DNA of 64,000 nucleotides from Membranipora membranacea (GCA_914767715.1 OU612067.1:6758001-6822000), one strand, 5' to 3'; numbered from the stretch's first letter, positions 23,501 to 35,074 are shown. Numbers and translations are program-made. Notes: generated by a model from the letters alone, not told the origin.

Positions 23501-26500
23501 ATGACTACCAGTTTTCCAAGGTGGCTGATCCTATTGATATGAACAGAGACGAGAACCGCATCGGTACGATTCAGAACCCGCTGACTAATCAAACCAGTAG
23601 TGGCAGTTATTCTCTGTCGTCTGACTTGTATGTTGTCTTCAGCAAGATGCCCACAGTTGTTTGCTTATCACTTGAATATACCGCAACTATACAGATGTGT
23701 CAATCCCTGCCATTTAATGTTTATGGCTCAACTGATCAGAAAGTGGCATTCGATACTACAGGATGTTATACAAAAAGTGATGCAATCTTGAATAGAGCCC
23801 ACTATATTGAGGATGTATTGACCTTTGTGATAGAAGCAAATACACAAATCCCAGAATTTCAGCTAAAATATCAGAGTAAGTACATGAATCCAAGTATGTG
23901 CCCAATGGAGATATAATAGCTAGCTATAATAGACAGAGAACTGATATGATTGATATGTAATGGTTTGTGTCCTGCAGACATTCCTCAGTCTGTATTGCCA
24001 TATATATTTCTCGAAATTCCACTGCCTGTATGTTGCCTCCTGTGCTGCCCAACAAATGCATTATCAGCATACAAGGATTAAGCAATGCAGTGTGCTCTAA
24101 GATATCTTGCTCTTATGCCGCACTCATAAAGCACAGTATTGTCAATTTCTGTCATTTTACTTTTAGTAAAAGCTGATGTCTTCATCCTAAGTGAGGAATC
24201 TGAGACGCCCTCTGTGACCCTTTCAACACCAATAGGTTATATTATGAGCCACGAAAACTTCAATTTTGGTGTAGACATACCTGCAACATCCTAATTACAA
24301 TCTCCAAAGTCAGCGTCCTATCTGCGACAGACCGACAGCTCACTAGTTCTCTCACTTCCACCAGCTACCACTCATGTAGATCTCCACTTCATACACTTTA
24401 ATATCGGTAATAATAACATAGCAGTATGTGAGCAGGAACAGTCTGATAACACTATAGATCAGTTTGCTGTTTACGATGGGCCTAGAGCACTCTACAAATG
24501 CGCTGGGAGAAATTCCCAGCCACCAAACCAGACCTACAACAATACCACTGAGAACAGCAAACTCCGCTTCGTGTTCAAATCAAACAGCGTTGCCGTTGGA
24601 GCAGGAAACACAACAGGTTTTACAGGATTTCTGCTCCGTTATAAAGGTTTTTACCATGTCTTCTACTCAGTGCTTTGTGTTTATATGTGGCACACAGGTA
24701 CTCTGTGTGAAAGGCTTTGAATTGATATTCAACGGTCCTCCGAGAAATTCTCTGACTGGAGCATTCACATTTCACAGTGAACCACAATTTCAGTTTGCTC
24801 TTTTTATAATTTAATAGATCAGTATGTTATGATTTTCATATTTAATTTCACTTATACCACATCATACCTAGCCAATGTGATTTTATAACCCCTCTGACCA
24901 CATTTTAACTCAAGACAGTGAACAAATCAACAAATTTAGTAGAATTGATGTGTATAAAAAAAATACATTGCGATATAATAATTTTCCCTACTCTAGTGAC
25001 AGGCTGTGAAGTTGACTATCCTCATGCTAGAATAAACCGTCAACGAAACTCTACATCAAAGTTTATCCTAAACTGCACTGACAATGTGACTACTGCTGAA
25101 ATCACTTGCAAGGATGGTAATTGGACTGAGAGTCTTCATCCATCACAATTTCCAGGTCCGCCATCACCAATAGATTCCGCAATGGTATCAGGTAAGGAGT
25201 TCTCTGTCTCCAAATGGATTACACTTGTTGTAACTAATTTTTTCACCCTCAAATGAAGGCCTATCTACAGAGAACTTTGGATGTTAAGCCTTACATTTTA
25301 GCCTGTCTTACTATACCAGAGACAGTAAATGGTGCACGGTGAGATCTGGTAAGGGGACACAATTTTTTATAATATTTACAGCTTAGCATATTCTACCTTA
25401 CCCTTGAAGTTGGAATGTATGATGAGTAACACCAGTTCTGGATGTAAACTAAAGCATAGGCAAGCTCCAACAAACAGAAAATTAGGAGTATACTGAGTTG
25501 TAACAGGAGAGGTTCTGTTTGATTATTTGTGAAATACATTAGAATATGAATTTCCTTGATTGCAGGAACCACATCTAATGGCAGTACGACCACTCTTGAG
25601 CCAACGGATCCTCCTGGTGGCACTGGCTCTACTGGCAGTATTGTCTCAACTGGCCCTACTGGCACCACTGGCTCTGCTGGTACTACCGGCGGTACTGGCA
25701 CTTATGGCTCTACTGGCACCACTGGCAACACTAGCACTACACAAGATGCAAGCTCAAATAGCTATAATACACCTGTTGCCACCCCAGATTCCAAAAGTAC
25801 TGACATGATGATACGGACTAATTCTATCCAGCCTTTCCAGTGGGAGATGATACACACAGTATCTGTGGCAGCTGGGGGAGGAGGTCTTGTTCTGATTATC
25901 ATCATTGTGATTTTGGTGGTAATCATCTGTAGGAATAAACCCCATAGCAGGTCAGTAATAAAATTCTGAGCAGATTTTATCTAAATAATGTTATCACCAT
26001 CGTCATAAAATGTCCAACACATCCACTGTTACCTTTGATGAATCTGCTACAAGCATCACTATCGATAGCTTCTCGTCACTTATGCCCTAATATAGAGAAC
26101 TGAAATTTATTTCCCTTGGTTCCAGAGAAGAGATTAAACTCAAAGACAGGGAGGATGCAGATACAAGCCAGTGCCCAGACAATGATTATCACTGCCTGGA
26201 TGAGAACACAGATGAGTGTAACGAGTCGCATGTACAATCTGGTAGGCCTATGTTGACTCTCTGATACCTGTTTTGCTCATGTCTACCTTGCGTCAAAAAA
26301 GACTAAAATATTAAATCATTTTTAACCACAGCAACAGGGCTATCCAGATAAAGCGATGAATGTATTTCATCATTTATTATGCTATTTTAAACTGTAGAGC
26401 TTAAAGTCATAAATGTTTTAATTATTTCCACCACCATTCTGGATTATTTTCTCCAGGAAATAACAGAGACAGTGATGGTGATGGTTTTGCTATGGTTGAC

Positions 26501-27096
26501 ATGTCTGTAAACAGGAGAGCCACAGAAGCTGCAGAGAATGAAGATCAGAAACCATCATCCGAACTGATTGATCCAAGCGATGGTGGGCCTTATTCTACTG
26601 TAAATATAATATCTGATGAGTCTAACCCTCCACCTGAGGATGATACCCACAATGCATCTGAAGATAAGGATACACAAGTGGAGGAGAGCTCCACCATTCT
26701 CCCTGACTATACAGATGCGGTGGAGGTAGAGCAAGACTGTGAGAGAGATGAGGACGATGTGGATACTTACGAAAACCAAGCAACCATAAAGAGACAGTAA
26801 GTAAGATTGTCATGTGGTTACACTGTGTACGAGTGACTTGACAGGCAAATAAAATTGATATATTTGTTGAAAAAAATTCATATTCCAGGCACTACAATTC
26901 AACTTGAGCTAACAGTCAATAGGTCATGTAATTAACCTCACTGGTCTCATATGGTTTTATTCATGAAAAGCTGAAAGGAACCACAGACTTGTATGGAAGC
27001 ATATTAGCTGAAAATAAGAAGAAACCAGTATCAGATGAACAGCCAATGACATCTACAGACTTAGATATGGTAAACAATGATCTTTACAGTACATAG
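23501..27096 (+). pseudogene. R4: type B receptor with nonsense codon in CUB2
   Basis: Exons: CUB1 23501-23875; CUB2 24167-24646; sushi 25003-25191; Gly/Thr/Ser stalk plus TM 25566-25950 (TGSTGS-type repeats, then SVAAGGGGLVLIIIIVILVV and CRNK); tail exons 26126-26241, 26457 to about 26797, and a terminal segment to 27096. The CUB2 exon has TAA at 24292-24294, where relatives have a sense codon. The sushi exon has Phe at the position of the last Cys (SQFPGPP; R9 has SQCPGPP). The acceptor of the terminal exon is deleted relative to R9 (no ACAG before AAAAGCTG), so translation would stop at KRQ-TAA (26798). Tail tyrosines include PYSTV, TYENQ (YxN) and LYGSIL. CUB1 and CUB2 are the most divergent of the canonical copies. 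The matching leader exon upstream is broken. Confidence 0.75.
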
Positions 27097-28538
27097 ACAT
27101 AGCAAAGTTATATCTCAACTGCCGATATGTATTAATTAATCATTCTCTGGGAATCTGACATTACATTTGGTTGGTATATGAAAGAAAGATGACCTCCTCA
27201 TCTGGGTTTCAGTTGCAGAATCTACAACTCTGCTGCAACATCTACAACTCTGCTGCAACACATAATAATATATCAACACCCAACTGTCAAAGTTATTATT
27301 TATGAATTCATCAAACTATATCACTGATTATTAGGAAGGAAGGCAGGTGACGGGAAATGGGCATAATTCTTATGAAGAAACTTCATTTACGTATTAAGTC
27401 ATGCCATTAAAGTCTTGAGAATATTGTGAAATGAATTGATGTAATACCAATTTTTTTCTGACGACGATGATTTCAGATGAGATCTATTATATTAACTATC
27501 CAAGATTTAGTGATATTTCTATTATGGTTTTATACAAAATGATGGAGCTAAATGCAATTTTTCTCCCATTGTTATTATAAAATTCATAGATTAAATTTTT
27601 GTTTGATCATTTCCTAACACAATTCTGCATTCTGCATACAATTTTGCAAACAACCAAACAAGTACGATTTGCTCCTATTGTGACATATACAAAACAGACT
27701 GTACAAAACGATACATGCATGGTCCCATCTGTTAAATACTGAGGGAAAGCTTCTGAGATAACCCATTATATCACTGGTAATGACGACTCAAATAATCGCT
27801 CTTTCTATTAGGGTGTTTTTCAGGTCATGCATTTTGTTGAATTGAGATGTTGATGCTAGTGTTTGAAGTCTAACAATGTTTCATTAATTAATATAGTTTT
27901 CTCCTTGATGTTTTATAAAATTTGATGTCACAAACTATTGTTATTGGGTCTGACTTTCATGTTTCTGAGCCTTGTGCCAAAATTGCATAGTCGCATTTGT
28001 CGCCTGCATGACGGCTAAAACAAAGTATATATAAATGAAAAATTAAAAAAATCTATAAATTATGAGAGGATCACTGTTGAACCATTAATAGTTATGTACT
28101 TCCGACAAGAGAGGAGATAACCCCTGGTCACAGCAAGCATCATGAAACCCACTCATCTCTATCTGGTCATGCTAAAGTTTAGGGAGCCACTTGGATCGAA
28201 AAGCTGATGTTTTGACATAACAAGGTATGGCTTCTAGTTGAAGGTACAACAGGAGAACAATTTTAGCCATACTTCAATAGCATTTAAGTAACAATCTGAT
28301 TGGTCTTTTCATGCAAATTATTAATAATTACAAATGTTATTTTAGTCATTATTATAGTCAAACCTCACATTTGCGGGTGGTAAATTTCGTGTCTCCCCCA
28401 ATTTGTCTCATCGTGTTATGCTGGTGATATCAGGATGACCCAACATGATGGCCTATATAGGTATGGGGTGATACATGTGTACAGTTTCATCAAGTTTGAC
28501 CTGCAACAAGTTTTGTTCGTAGAAATTGAGCATGAACA
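27097..28538. other. Spacer R4-R5 with type B 3' flank and shared downstream module
   Basis: No gene. Homologous in order to 56012-57430 after R9. Includes the GGGGATAACCCC-like module near 28110 (one base changed) and the TATCAGGATGACCC word near 28430. Confidence 0.5.
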
Positions 28539-28632
28539 ATGAGCCCATTCAGATGGTTAGTATTCATGATTGTGGACTTCCTCTTACCTGTGACTAACTT
28601 TTACACAACACTAGAGAAAAGAGTTTTTTTAC
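28539..28632 (+). CDS. Orphan leader (signal-peptide) exon of the R5 unit
   Basis: ATG at 28539 opens MSPFRWLVFMIVDFLLPVTN, a good signal peptide and close to the leaders of R3, R8 and R11. The body after it is shortened, and the GTTTGT donor position reads GAGTTTTT, so it may no longer splice. Downstream the CUB1 exon is almost completely lost, so this leader has no intact partner. Confidence 0.4.
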
Positions 28633-28910
28633 ACTAGGGATGATGTGGTCATCTAGATTCACAGTTGGATTGTTCATATACCTCTCGATTCCACAGATGT
28701 TGTGTGGTGAGTTACCTGCTTTGGACTGGGGCTCCTGTGGAGCAATTTATGTCTTGTAGCAACAGTTTTACTTAAAACTAAGTGTTAAGCCTCTAAGGCT
28801 CTATCAACTAGACTGGCCTTTTATCAGATGATGTTATCAACTTACACTCATCTGTAGTAACGATAAACTTCAGGTAGAACAGACTTACCTGAAATCGTGA
28901 TCACTTAGAT

Positions 28911-29816
28911 CAGCTATAGGCAACCTGCAGCCTTTTTTGCCAGTGGGGCCTAATGGGTAATCTTTTGCGGCCTAAATATGGCCTTACCCCTGTAAAATTT
29001 ATTACACATTAATTGATTCCTCCTCCGTTATGTGGAGAACCAAGTTTGCATAGCGCTCTGTAAGATATTTCAAAATAGTGGCCATTCTGTATTATGCATA
29101 GCCAAGCTTACCCAGCCACTCTACACAAAATCATCATAACTGCACTGGTGCCAACGACAAGTTGTTTTCTTTCCATTTAACACAAATCAGTGACCTTTGG
29201 ATGTTAAAATTACAAACTTCTCTCACATAATAGTAATTTTATTTTTTGCAAAACCGCCTTTTTGGACTTAAGGCAGATTAGTATCAAAAAGTCTCTGTTA
29301 CAAGTGCTCATACATTATGGCTGCATTATAGCTGAAATGTTCCATATTGCCTTTCATTTCACAATCATTTGCAAGAAATTCCCCTTTGCGTGAGGGCGGG
29401 CGCTGTAAGATGAAAATTATGACAGGGCTTGAAAAATATTCAAAAGAATTTTCCGCTGCTCTTCTCCATCATAGCTGACCCCGTATGAACTTTTTTACAA
29501 TTTAACCCCTCCCACACAAAACTGCCCTTTGTCATAGACATGAAACACAGGGTTACAGACTTGAACACAATCAAATCATGAGGTAAATCGGCGTCACAAA
29601 ACTTCAGAAGATTAGAAAAAGCGGTATTTCTGCTGAGTTGATGGTTCTTGCAACATACTGCAATTTTTACACAAATTTGTTTTAGTTTCTTACAAAATAG
29701 GAGGTGCCAAAATTGCTGCTCCAGTTCAAATTTTATCCCTGAAAGATTTGTTGCGGCCTTTTGAGTTGAGCCTGTGTGAATTGTGGCCTTTTACAAGAAA
29801 AGGTTGCCCACCCATG
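28911..29816. mobile_element. hAT-like MITE, 906 bp, with 8-bp target-site duplication
   Basis: Flanked by ACTTAGAT at 28903-28910 and 29817-29824 (8 bp, the hAT hallmark). Ends are short imperfect inverted repeats, CAGCTATAGGCAACC and GGTTGCCCACCCATG. No transposase frame is present. The R9-R10 spacer has the same insert at 57781-58680. The R8 spacer shows the uninterrupted site near 45989 (GATCACTTAGATCTAAC). Confidence 0.8.
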
Positions 29817-29824
29817 ACTTAGAT

Positions 29825-30556
29825 CAAAGAGTTGCTCAGTGTTTGATTTGTTTACAAAACAAATCCGTCGAAAATGATTTACCAGTTTTATCCACATATG
29901 CTTAGCTGCCCTCATAGGCACACTTATTACAACTTCATTACAATTTTGACCCGACGTTCAAGGTATTAGTATTATTGGTTGTCGCTGCCGTGGTTTGAAT
30001 ATTGGAAATGCTATTTGAAGGTACAAAGAATTGTTAGATTGAGTTGATTCCCTCTAGTTTGTTGGCAGAGGAATATTGACTACGATGGTATTGGCAAAAT
30101 AAGGTGATTCCTCAGTACAAAATATGCAGTCAACACTATCTTGTTGATTTTAGGAGATTCTGTAGTCTGAGCCCCTCAGACTCTCCCCCCCCCCGTCCGA
30201 CGGCCTTATTATTTGTTGAGCAAAGTTATTTATAAATAATTGCTAAGAGTAAAGTTTTGCTAGCTTAGGGCTTGCAACATGCCTGTGAGAGATGTCGCAC
30301 TTCTCTTGCGAATACTTTGCTTCTCTACAATTGTGTACTGTTTTATCTTGTGAATGGGAATGTGCTCACTTTATGTGACACAGGACAACTCCAATGTAAT
30401 TGTTGGTTCAATGAATCAATATTTATATATTTATTTCAATATTTAATCAGGATTTGAATTCAGGTTAAAGTATCAGAGTAAGTGTATCTATCTGAGTGTG
30501 TACGTGATAGAGATATATAAGTGGATTTTGGTCCCGTATGGTTACAGGTGATATTT
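29825..30556. other. Spacer before R5 with a relic of the CUB1 exon end
   Basis: At about 30465-30480 the sequence GAATTCAGGTTAAAGTATCAGA followed by GTAAGTG matches the last codons and donor of CUB1 exons (PEFQLKYQ). The rest of CUB1 is missing. The same relic is at about 59285-59307 in the R10 unit, so the loss predates the duplication. A short frame at 30272-30457 is not supported as a gene. Confidence 0.55.
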
Positions 30557-31205
30557 TTTAATTCATCAATCAATCCTGTTTGTGAAGTTTATAATGAAGA
30601 CTATGTTTATTGGTTCAAGTATCACCAAAGCACACCAATGACTCATAGTATAAGTACAAGGTATAAATAAACATTCGCAAGTATATACCACATTACAAAT
30701 AAGCAAGGCAAGTGGCAACCCTCTTAATCAGGTTATGCCAATTCAAGAATGCCACAAAAAGACAACCGCTTTGGGTTAAATCATTGACCTCTTTTGGAGA
30801 TCTTCTTTTGAAGCCATACAAGGCATTGACCTCTTTTCGAGATCTTCTTTTGAAGCCATACAAGGCATTGACCTCTTTTCGAGATCTTCTTTTGAAGCCA
30901 TACAAGGCATTGATCTCTTTTCGAGATCTTTTTATTTTATTTAGCCATACAAGGCATTGACCTCTTTTCGAGATCTTCTTAGGAGCCACACAAGGCATTG
31001 ACCTCTTTTCGAGATCTTTTTATTTTTTTAGCCATACAAGGCATTGACCTCTTTTCGAGATCTTTTTATTTTTTTAGCCATACAAGGCATTGACCTCTTT
31101 TCGAGATCTTTTTATTATTTTAGCCATACAAGGCATTGACCTCTTTTCGAGATCTTCTTAGGAGCCACGTAAGGCATTGACCTCTTCTCGAGATCTTCTT
31201 TCCAT
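30557..31205 (-). repeat. Split direct repeat B2 with expanded minisatellite
   Basis: The first about 320 bp copies B1. From about 30785 to 31200 a unit containing CATACAAGGCATTGACCTC and TTTTCGAGATCTT recurs about ten times with spacer variants. The short open frames in this array on both strands are products of the repeat. Confidence 0.85.
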
Positions 31206-31379
31206 TTTGAGGTTTGACTGATAGACTATAAGATGCCAGTATTTTCTTGCGCTGACACTTGTTGACCGAACGTGTAGTTGGGAGCTCACTAATTACTCTG
31301 GCTTAGTTCTTAGATCTGAAACCAGAAAGGAATAACGAGAGCAACCCAGTAATGACGGAGGTAAGGAAGGGGTGGTGGT

Positions 31380-31622
31380 GGGTAGTTCACAGTCTCAAGG
31401 CTAGCAACCAAAGGATTGATGAGTTTAAGTCTCCCACAATTCAATACAAAGTGATCACATGACTTCCTTGATGTCAGATCAGTACTTTATAAAACACGTT
31501 GGAGTTGTCGGGGCTTGTTGGAAGGGCCAGACGACTCTAACTATTGGAGCTGCGCTGAGATACTTGAGCATTTGTTTTGGATTAATTTCAGTCTAAAAAA
31601 CAACTTTAGGAAAGTTTGATTT
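31380..31622 (-). repeat. Split direct repeat A2 of the retrotransposon
   Basis: Copy of 34508-34752, immediately followed on the plus strand by the B1 repeat at the TTTTTTAATTCATC junction. Confidence 0.9.
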
Positions 31623-31940
31623 TTTTAATTCATCAATCAATCCTGTTTGTGAAGTTTATAATGAAGACTATGTTTATTGGTTCAAGTATCACCAAAGCAC
31701 ACCAATGACTCATAGTATAAGTACAAGGTATAAATAAACATTCGCAAGTATATACCACATTACAAATAAGCAAGGCAAGTGGCAACCCTCTTAATCAGGT
31801 TATGCCAATTCAAGAATGCCACAAAAAGACAACCGCTTTGGGTTAAATCATTGACCTCTTTTGGAGATCTTCTTTTGAAGCCATACAAGGCATTGACCTC
31901 TTTTCGAGATCTTCTTTTGAAGCCATACAAGGCATTAACT
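31623..31940 (-). repeat. Split direct repeat B1 of the retrotransposon
   Basis: Nearly identical to 30557-30870 (start TTTAATTCATCAATCAATCC). It holds two to three units of the ACCTCTTTTCGAGATC minisatellite, whereas B2 has about ten. Confidence 0.85.
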
Positions 31941-32245
31941 ATTCTCCATTTTGAGAATTCTACAAATCCCAGCGGATCTGAGTACGAGCAACGGTATTAA
32001 AAGTTGATCAGATAGAATTACCGACATTTTCTTGTGATGAGAAGCGTATATCCCTTCTGTTGTTCGGAAAGAGTGATGATTAGGACCGCTCACTCTTTCC
32101 TCTGGTTTTATTCTTAGCGAACTAAAATATATTACAATAAGAGCATGTTAGAACTAAAGGTTTTTTAGTCATTGTGCGAAAATCAGATGCCAAAAATCTG
32201 AGAACGCATTATCACCAATATTGCGTACTCTGATTTTCGCCACAA

Positions 32246-33136
32246 TTAGGGCTTAACATAGACAAGATACGCATTGGATTTCCAGCGGCCGAAAGCTTTG
32301 AGTTTGGCATCGGTTAAACCTTGGCCGGCATACCAAGTTGCCCCCCCTCGGCGAAATGAATGTAAGGTTAGTCTGGACTTGATTCCAGCGTCGGCCACAC
32401 ACCGTTGTAGCCAAGAATGGGCCTCAGCGCGTGAACAATGGAATAAAACAATGCTCCCTTCCTGCTGTGCGATGCCTGAATTGGCCGACAAGTATGATTG
32501 CAACAGTAGGACCGGGCAAATATCCAAAAAGAGCTTCCTTTCTACTGTTATTGTAGTACTACCTGAGGAGTGCTTGAATGATGAGAAAGTTATTTTAATC
32601 TTTTTTTGTCTTACTCGGATAGACGATCTCCTTAGTTGATGTTCTGGAGTGTTACTAGTATGATAAACCTCCGATGGGCGTAACAATGCAAAGAATGACA
32701 ATGCAAACATAGCTTTTATCATGAGTGCCTGTTGAGGGCTGAATAACTTATCTGCAGAGTTACATATTTTTTGGAGTTGTCTGACCTTTACCACATGGTT
32801 TGGCCTGATAGCTATTGAATCATTTCTGCGGCGCACACCCTTCAACAGTAACTGTAGCCTAGGGGTGTCAAAGCTAATTTCGATATAGTTAGAATTGCAA
32901 TGATGACGGACTGCAGACAACGCAGATCGAATTGTACTGGCCTTCATGCCTTTCTTAGCAAGGTGAGCAACGTAAAGTTCTATAGTTTTAGCGGAAAACT
33001 TATCTTTTATTTTGTGCTCTTTACAGAAGTCTGATAGGCCTTTAACTGCCAAGCTGTACGATCTTCTTGTGGTGGGCGCGACTGAGTTGTGTATCAAGTT
33101 ATCAGCTGTAGCCTGAAGTTCTTGCAAGCCTGACAA
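32246..33136 (-). CDS. Tyrosine recombinase (YR) of the retrotransposon
   Basis: A 296-residue intact frame. The N-terminal SAM-like core-binding region (residues about 1-110, TRRSYSLAVKGL) is followed by the catalytic domain: first Arg in FFALLRPSEV, a Lys-rich beta region (KKIKITFSSFKH), the HxxR box in LTLHSFRRGGATW, GRWKSNAY with the Trp/His position, and the terminal catalytic Tyr in LVYVKP. It integrates the circular cDNA in DIRS/Ngaro-type elements without a DDE integrase. All expected catalytic positions are visible, so the enzyme could be active. Confidence 0.9.
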   Translation of the reverse strand: MSGLQELQATADNLIHNSVAPTTRRSYSLAVKGLSDFCKEHKIKDKFSAKTIELYVAHLAKKGMKASTIRSALSAVRHHCNSNYIEISFDTPRLQLLLKGVRRRNDSIAIRPNHVVKVRQLQKICNSADKLFSPQQALMIKAMFALSFFALLRPSEVYHTSNTPEHQLRRSSIRVRQKKIKITFSSFKHSSGSTTITVERKLFLDICPVLLLQSYLSANSGIAQQEGSIVLFHCSRAEAHSWLQRCVADAGIKSRLTLHSFRRGGATWYAGQGLTDAKLKAFGRWKSNAYLVYVKP

Positions 33137-33148
33137 AAGAAAGGTTTT

Positions 33149-34507
33149 TTAGTGTAGCAGCTTCTGTGACTTTATGCAGGCTGGGGTTAGATGGACAGGG
33201 ATTTTGTATTCGGTGTTGCTGGCGTAAAAACTGATACCACAATCCAAATTTCTTGATAGCTTATCTGCTATGACGTTCAAACTACCGGCTATGTGGCGCA
33301 CTCGCAAAACAATATTGTGAGTCATACAAAACAAGGCCAAATCTTTCAGTAGGGTGTTGATCATTTTCTCTTTAGAGAAGAATGTGTTGATCATGGCCAC
33401 CAGAGCTTGATTGTCAGTCTGAATAGAGAGTATCGTATCACTTATCTTGTCGCCCCAGAGCTTAACGGCAATGTAGATGGGAATCAGTTCCAAGAGAGCG
33501 ATATTCTGTTTTGACCACCATTCATCTTGCCAAACTCCGTTGAACCACCAGTTGTCGAACACACATCCATAGCCAACCGATCCTGAGGCGTCTGATATGA
33601 TAGAATGTGAGGCTTCCTGAGATCCTGCAAAAATGAATTTAAATGGTTTTCCTTCTGGTTGAGACAGGAAGGACCGCCACACACGCAGATCTGCACGAAC
33701 GTTTTCATTTAATCTGCGCTGTGCCCACTTGTTTGATGATAGGATACCAGATAGGTTTTGGTATAATCCCGCCAACAGCGCCTTTCCGGGTAAAAAGGTG
33801 GCACAAAGAAATGTGAGTTTACCAACCAGTTTCTGTATAGAGTGAACACGGTGCCCCTTCTTCGCAATAAAGTTAGTAATTTCCCTTTCATACTTTTCTC
33901 TTTTTGACAAAGGCACAAAGAATGACAGGTGACAGCTATCGATACCCAGTCCTAGGAACTCTATGTGGGTGCAGGGAAGCACAGTCTTTTGTGGGCTGAC
34001 CGGGAAACCTAAATACTCTAGCCATGAGAGAAATTCTGACAATGCCTCTTGACATCGCTGATGGCTCGACGCCAGTATCAAAAAGTCATCGATGTAATTG
34101 AACATTTCACAGTCTGGGTGGGTTTTCTCAAATAACCAAGCAAGGCTGTTTGATATGGCTTGGAATATAGCGCATGATGTGCTCAGGCCCATGGGCAAAC
34201 ATATATCGATTAACAACTTATCTTCAAATTGCATCCCCAGATATCTCCAGTCTTCTTTGTTTATTGGGCAGCACCGATACGCATCTGCTAGGTCAATCTT
34301 CGCCATGAAGGTTGGGGCCTTCTCTTTCTCTTGTCTTCTTGACAGCGATTCTGCCACCTGCATAACATTACAGTAGCTCACACCTTTAAGTTCATTGGGA
34401 ATATTATCATTGACAGATGTGCCATAAGGTTTACTCAGATCATGAATGAGGCGAAACTTTCCCGGAGTGCTCTTTGGAATAGCATATAAAGGAGCATATG
34501 ATGCCAT
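33149..34507 (-). CDS. Reverse transcriptase / RNase H of the tyrosine-recombinase retrotransposon
   Basis: A 452-residue frame. RT motifs in order: YAIPKSTPGKFRLIHDLS near the start, KIDLADAYRCCPI, LPMGLSTSCAIFQ, and the catalytic FNYIDDFL (YIDD box) near residue 140. This is followed by FLGLGID and a thumb region, then an RNase H-like part: SDASGSVGYGC, ALLELIPIYIA, IQTDNQALVAMIN and VRHIAGSLNVIADKLSR. RT of this family normally has extra N-terminal sequence and an upstream Gag ORF. Here the frame starts almost at the first RT motif, directly after repeat A1, so gag and the RT N-terminus seem to be deleted. The next ORF starts 12 nt downstream. Confidence 0.9.
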   Translation of the reverse strand: MASYAPLYAIPKSTPGKFRLIHDLSKPYGTSVNDNIPNELKGVSYCNVMQVAESLSRRQEKEKAPTFMAKIDLADAYRCCPINKEDWRYLGMQFEDKLLIDICLPMGLSTSCAIFQAISNSLAWLFEKTHPDCEMFNYIDDFLILASSHQRCQEALSEFLSWLEYLGFPVSPQKTVLPCTHIEFLGLGIDSCHLSFFVPLSKREKYEREITNFIAKKGHRVHSIQKLVGKLTFLCATFLPGKALLAGLYQNLSGILSSNKWAQRRLNENVRADLRVWRSFLSQPEGKPFKFIFAGSQEASHSIISDASGSVGYGCVFDNWWFNGVWQDEWWSKQNIALLELIPIYIAVKLWGDKISDTILSIQTDNQALVAMINTFFSKEKMINTLLKDLALFCMTHNIVLRVRHIAGSLNVIADKLSRNLDCGISFYASNTEYKIPVHLTPACIKSQKLLH

Positions 34508-34752
34508 TGGTAGTTCACAGTCTCAAGGCTAGCAACCAAAGGATTGATGAGTTTAAGTCTCCCACAATTCAATACAAAGTGATCACATGACTTCCTTGAT
34601 GTCAGATCAGTACTTTATAAAACACGTTGGAGTTGTCGGGGCTTGTTGGAAGGGCCAGACGACTCTAACTATTGGAGCTGCGCTGAGATACTTGAGCATT
34701 TGTTTTGGATTAATTTCAGTCTAAAAAACAACTTTAGGAAAGTTTGATTTTC
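34508..34752 (-). repeat. Split direct repeat A1 of the retrotransposon
   Basis: About 245 bp nearly identical to 31380-31622 (words TAGTTCACAGTCTCAAGGCT and GGGCTTGTTGGAAGGGCC). It directly abuts the first codons of the RT frame. Confidence 0.9.
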
Positions 34753-35074
34753 TTTTAGGCTGGAAGCTTCATAAACATAAACAGATATTACCTTTCTCAA
34801 AGGTTTTTACCATATATCAGTGAATACAGATTATCGCCATATTTTGGTTCAGCTCACTAATTTTGCTCATTTCTAATTCAACCTCTATCCCTCACAAACA
34901 TTGGTGTTCTCTGTTAATTTAATATAACTCATGAAGATGTTCTTGCCTTGTGTACCCATTATGCACATGCGAGAATATGTTGTGTCATTCCATCAAGGAG
35001 TTAGAGAGACTCCCTGATTTCATACAGTGTCATACGATGATTATGCAAGATATTTGTCAATTCTTGTTTTTCAG

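Larger units (their letters stand above)
30557..34752 (-). mobile_element. Tyrosine-recombinase retrotransposon (Ngaro/PAT-like, DIRS order) with split direct repeats
   Basis: Read on the minus strand: repeat A1 (34752-34508), RT/RNase H ORF, tyrosine recombinase ORF, B1 (about 31940-31623), A2 (31622-31380), then B2 (about 30930-30557 plus a tandem array). A1-ORFs-B1-A2-B2 is the split-direct-repeat layout known from Ngaro and PAT elements. The R10 unit has the uninserted sequence near 59380 (GTGATATTTCCTTTAGGC), so this insertion is younger than the duplication. No target-site duplication, as expected for recombinase-mediated insertion. No Gag ORF lies between A1 and RT. Confidence 0.9.

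Noticed and set aside
25560-25808. Leu/Ala-rich ORF overlapping the type B stalk (also at 54476)
   Set aside because: Shifted frame of the Gly/Thr/Ser repeat; the true frame joins the sushi and TM segments with correct phases.
30693-30998. ORFs on both strands over the GAGATC minisatellite
   Set aside because: Repeat artefacts inside retrotransposon repeat B2; no similarity to its enzymes.
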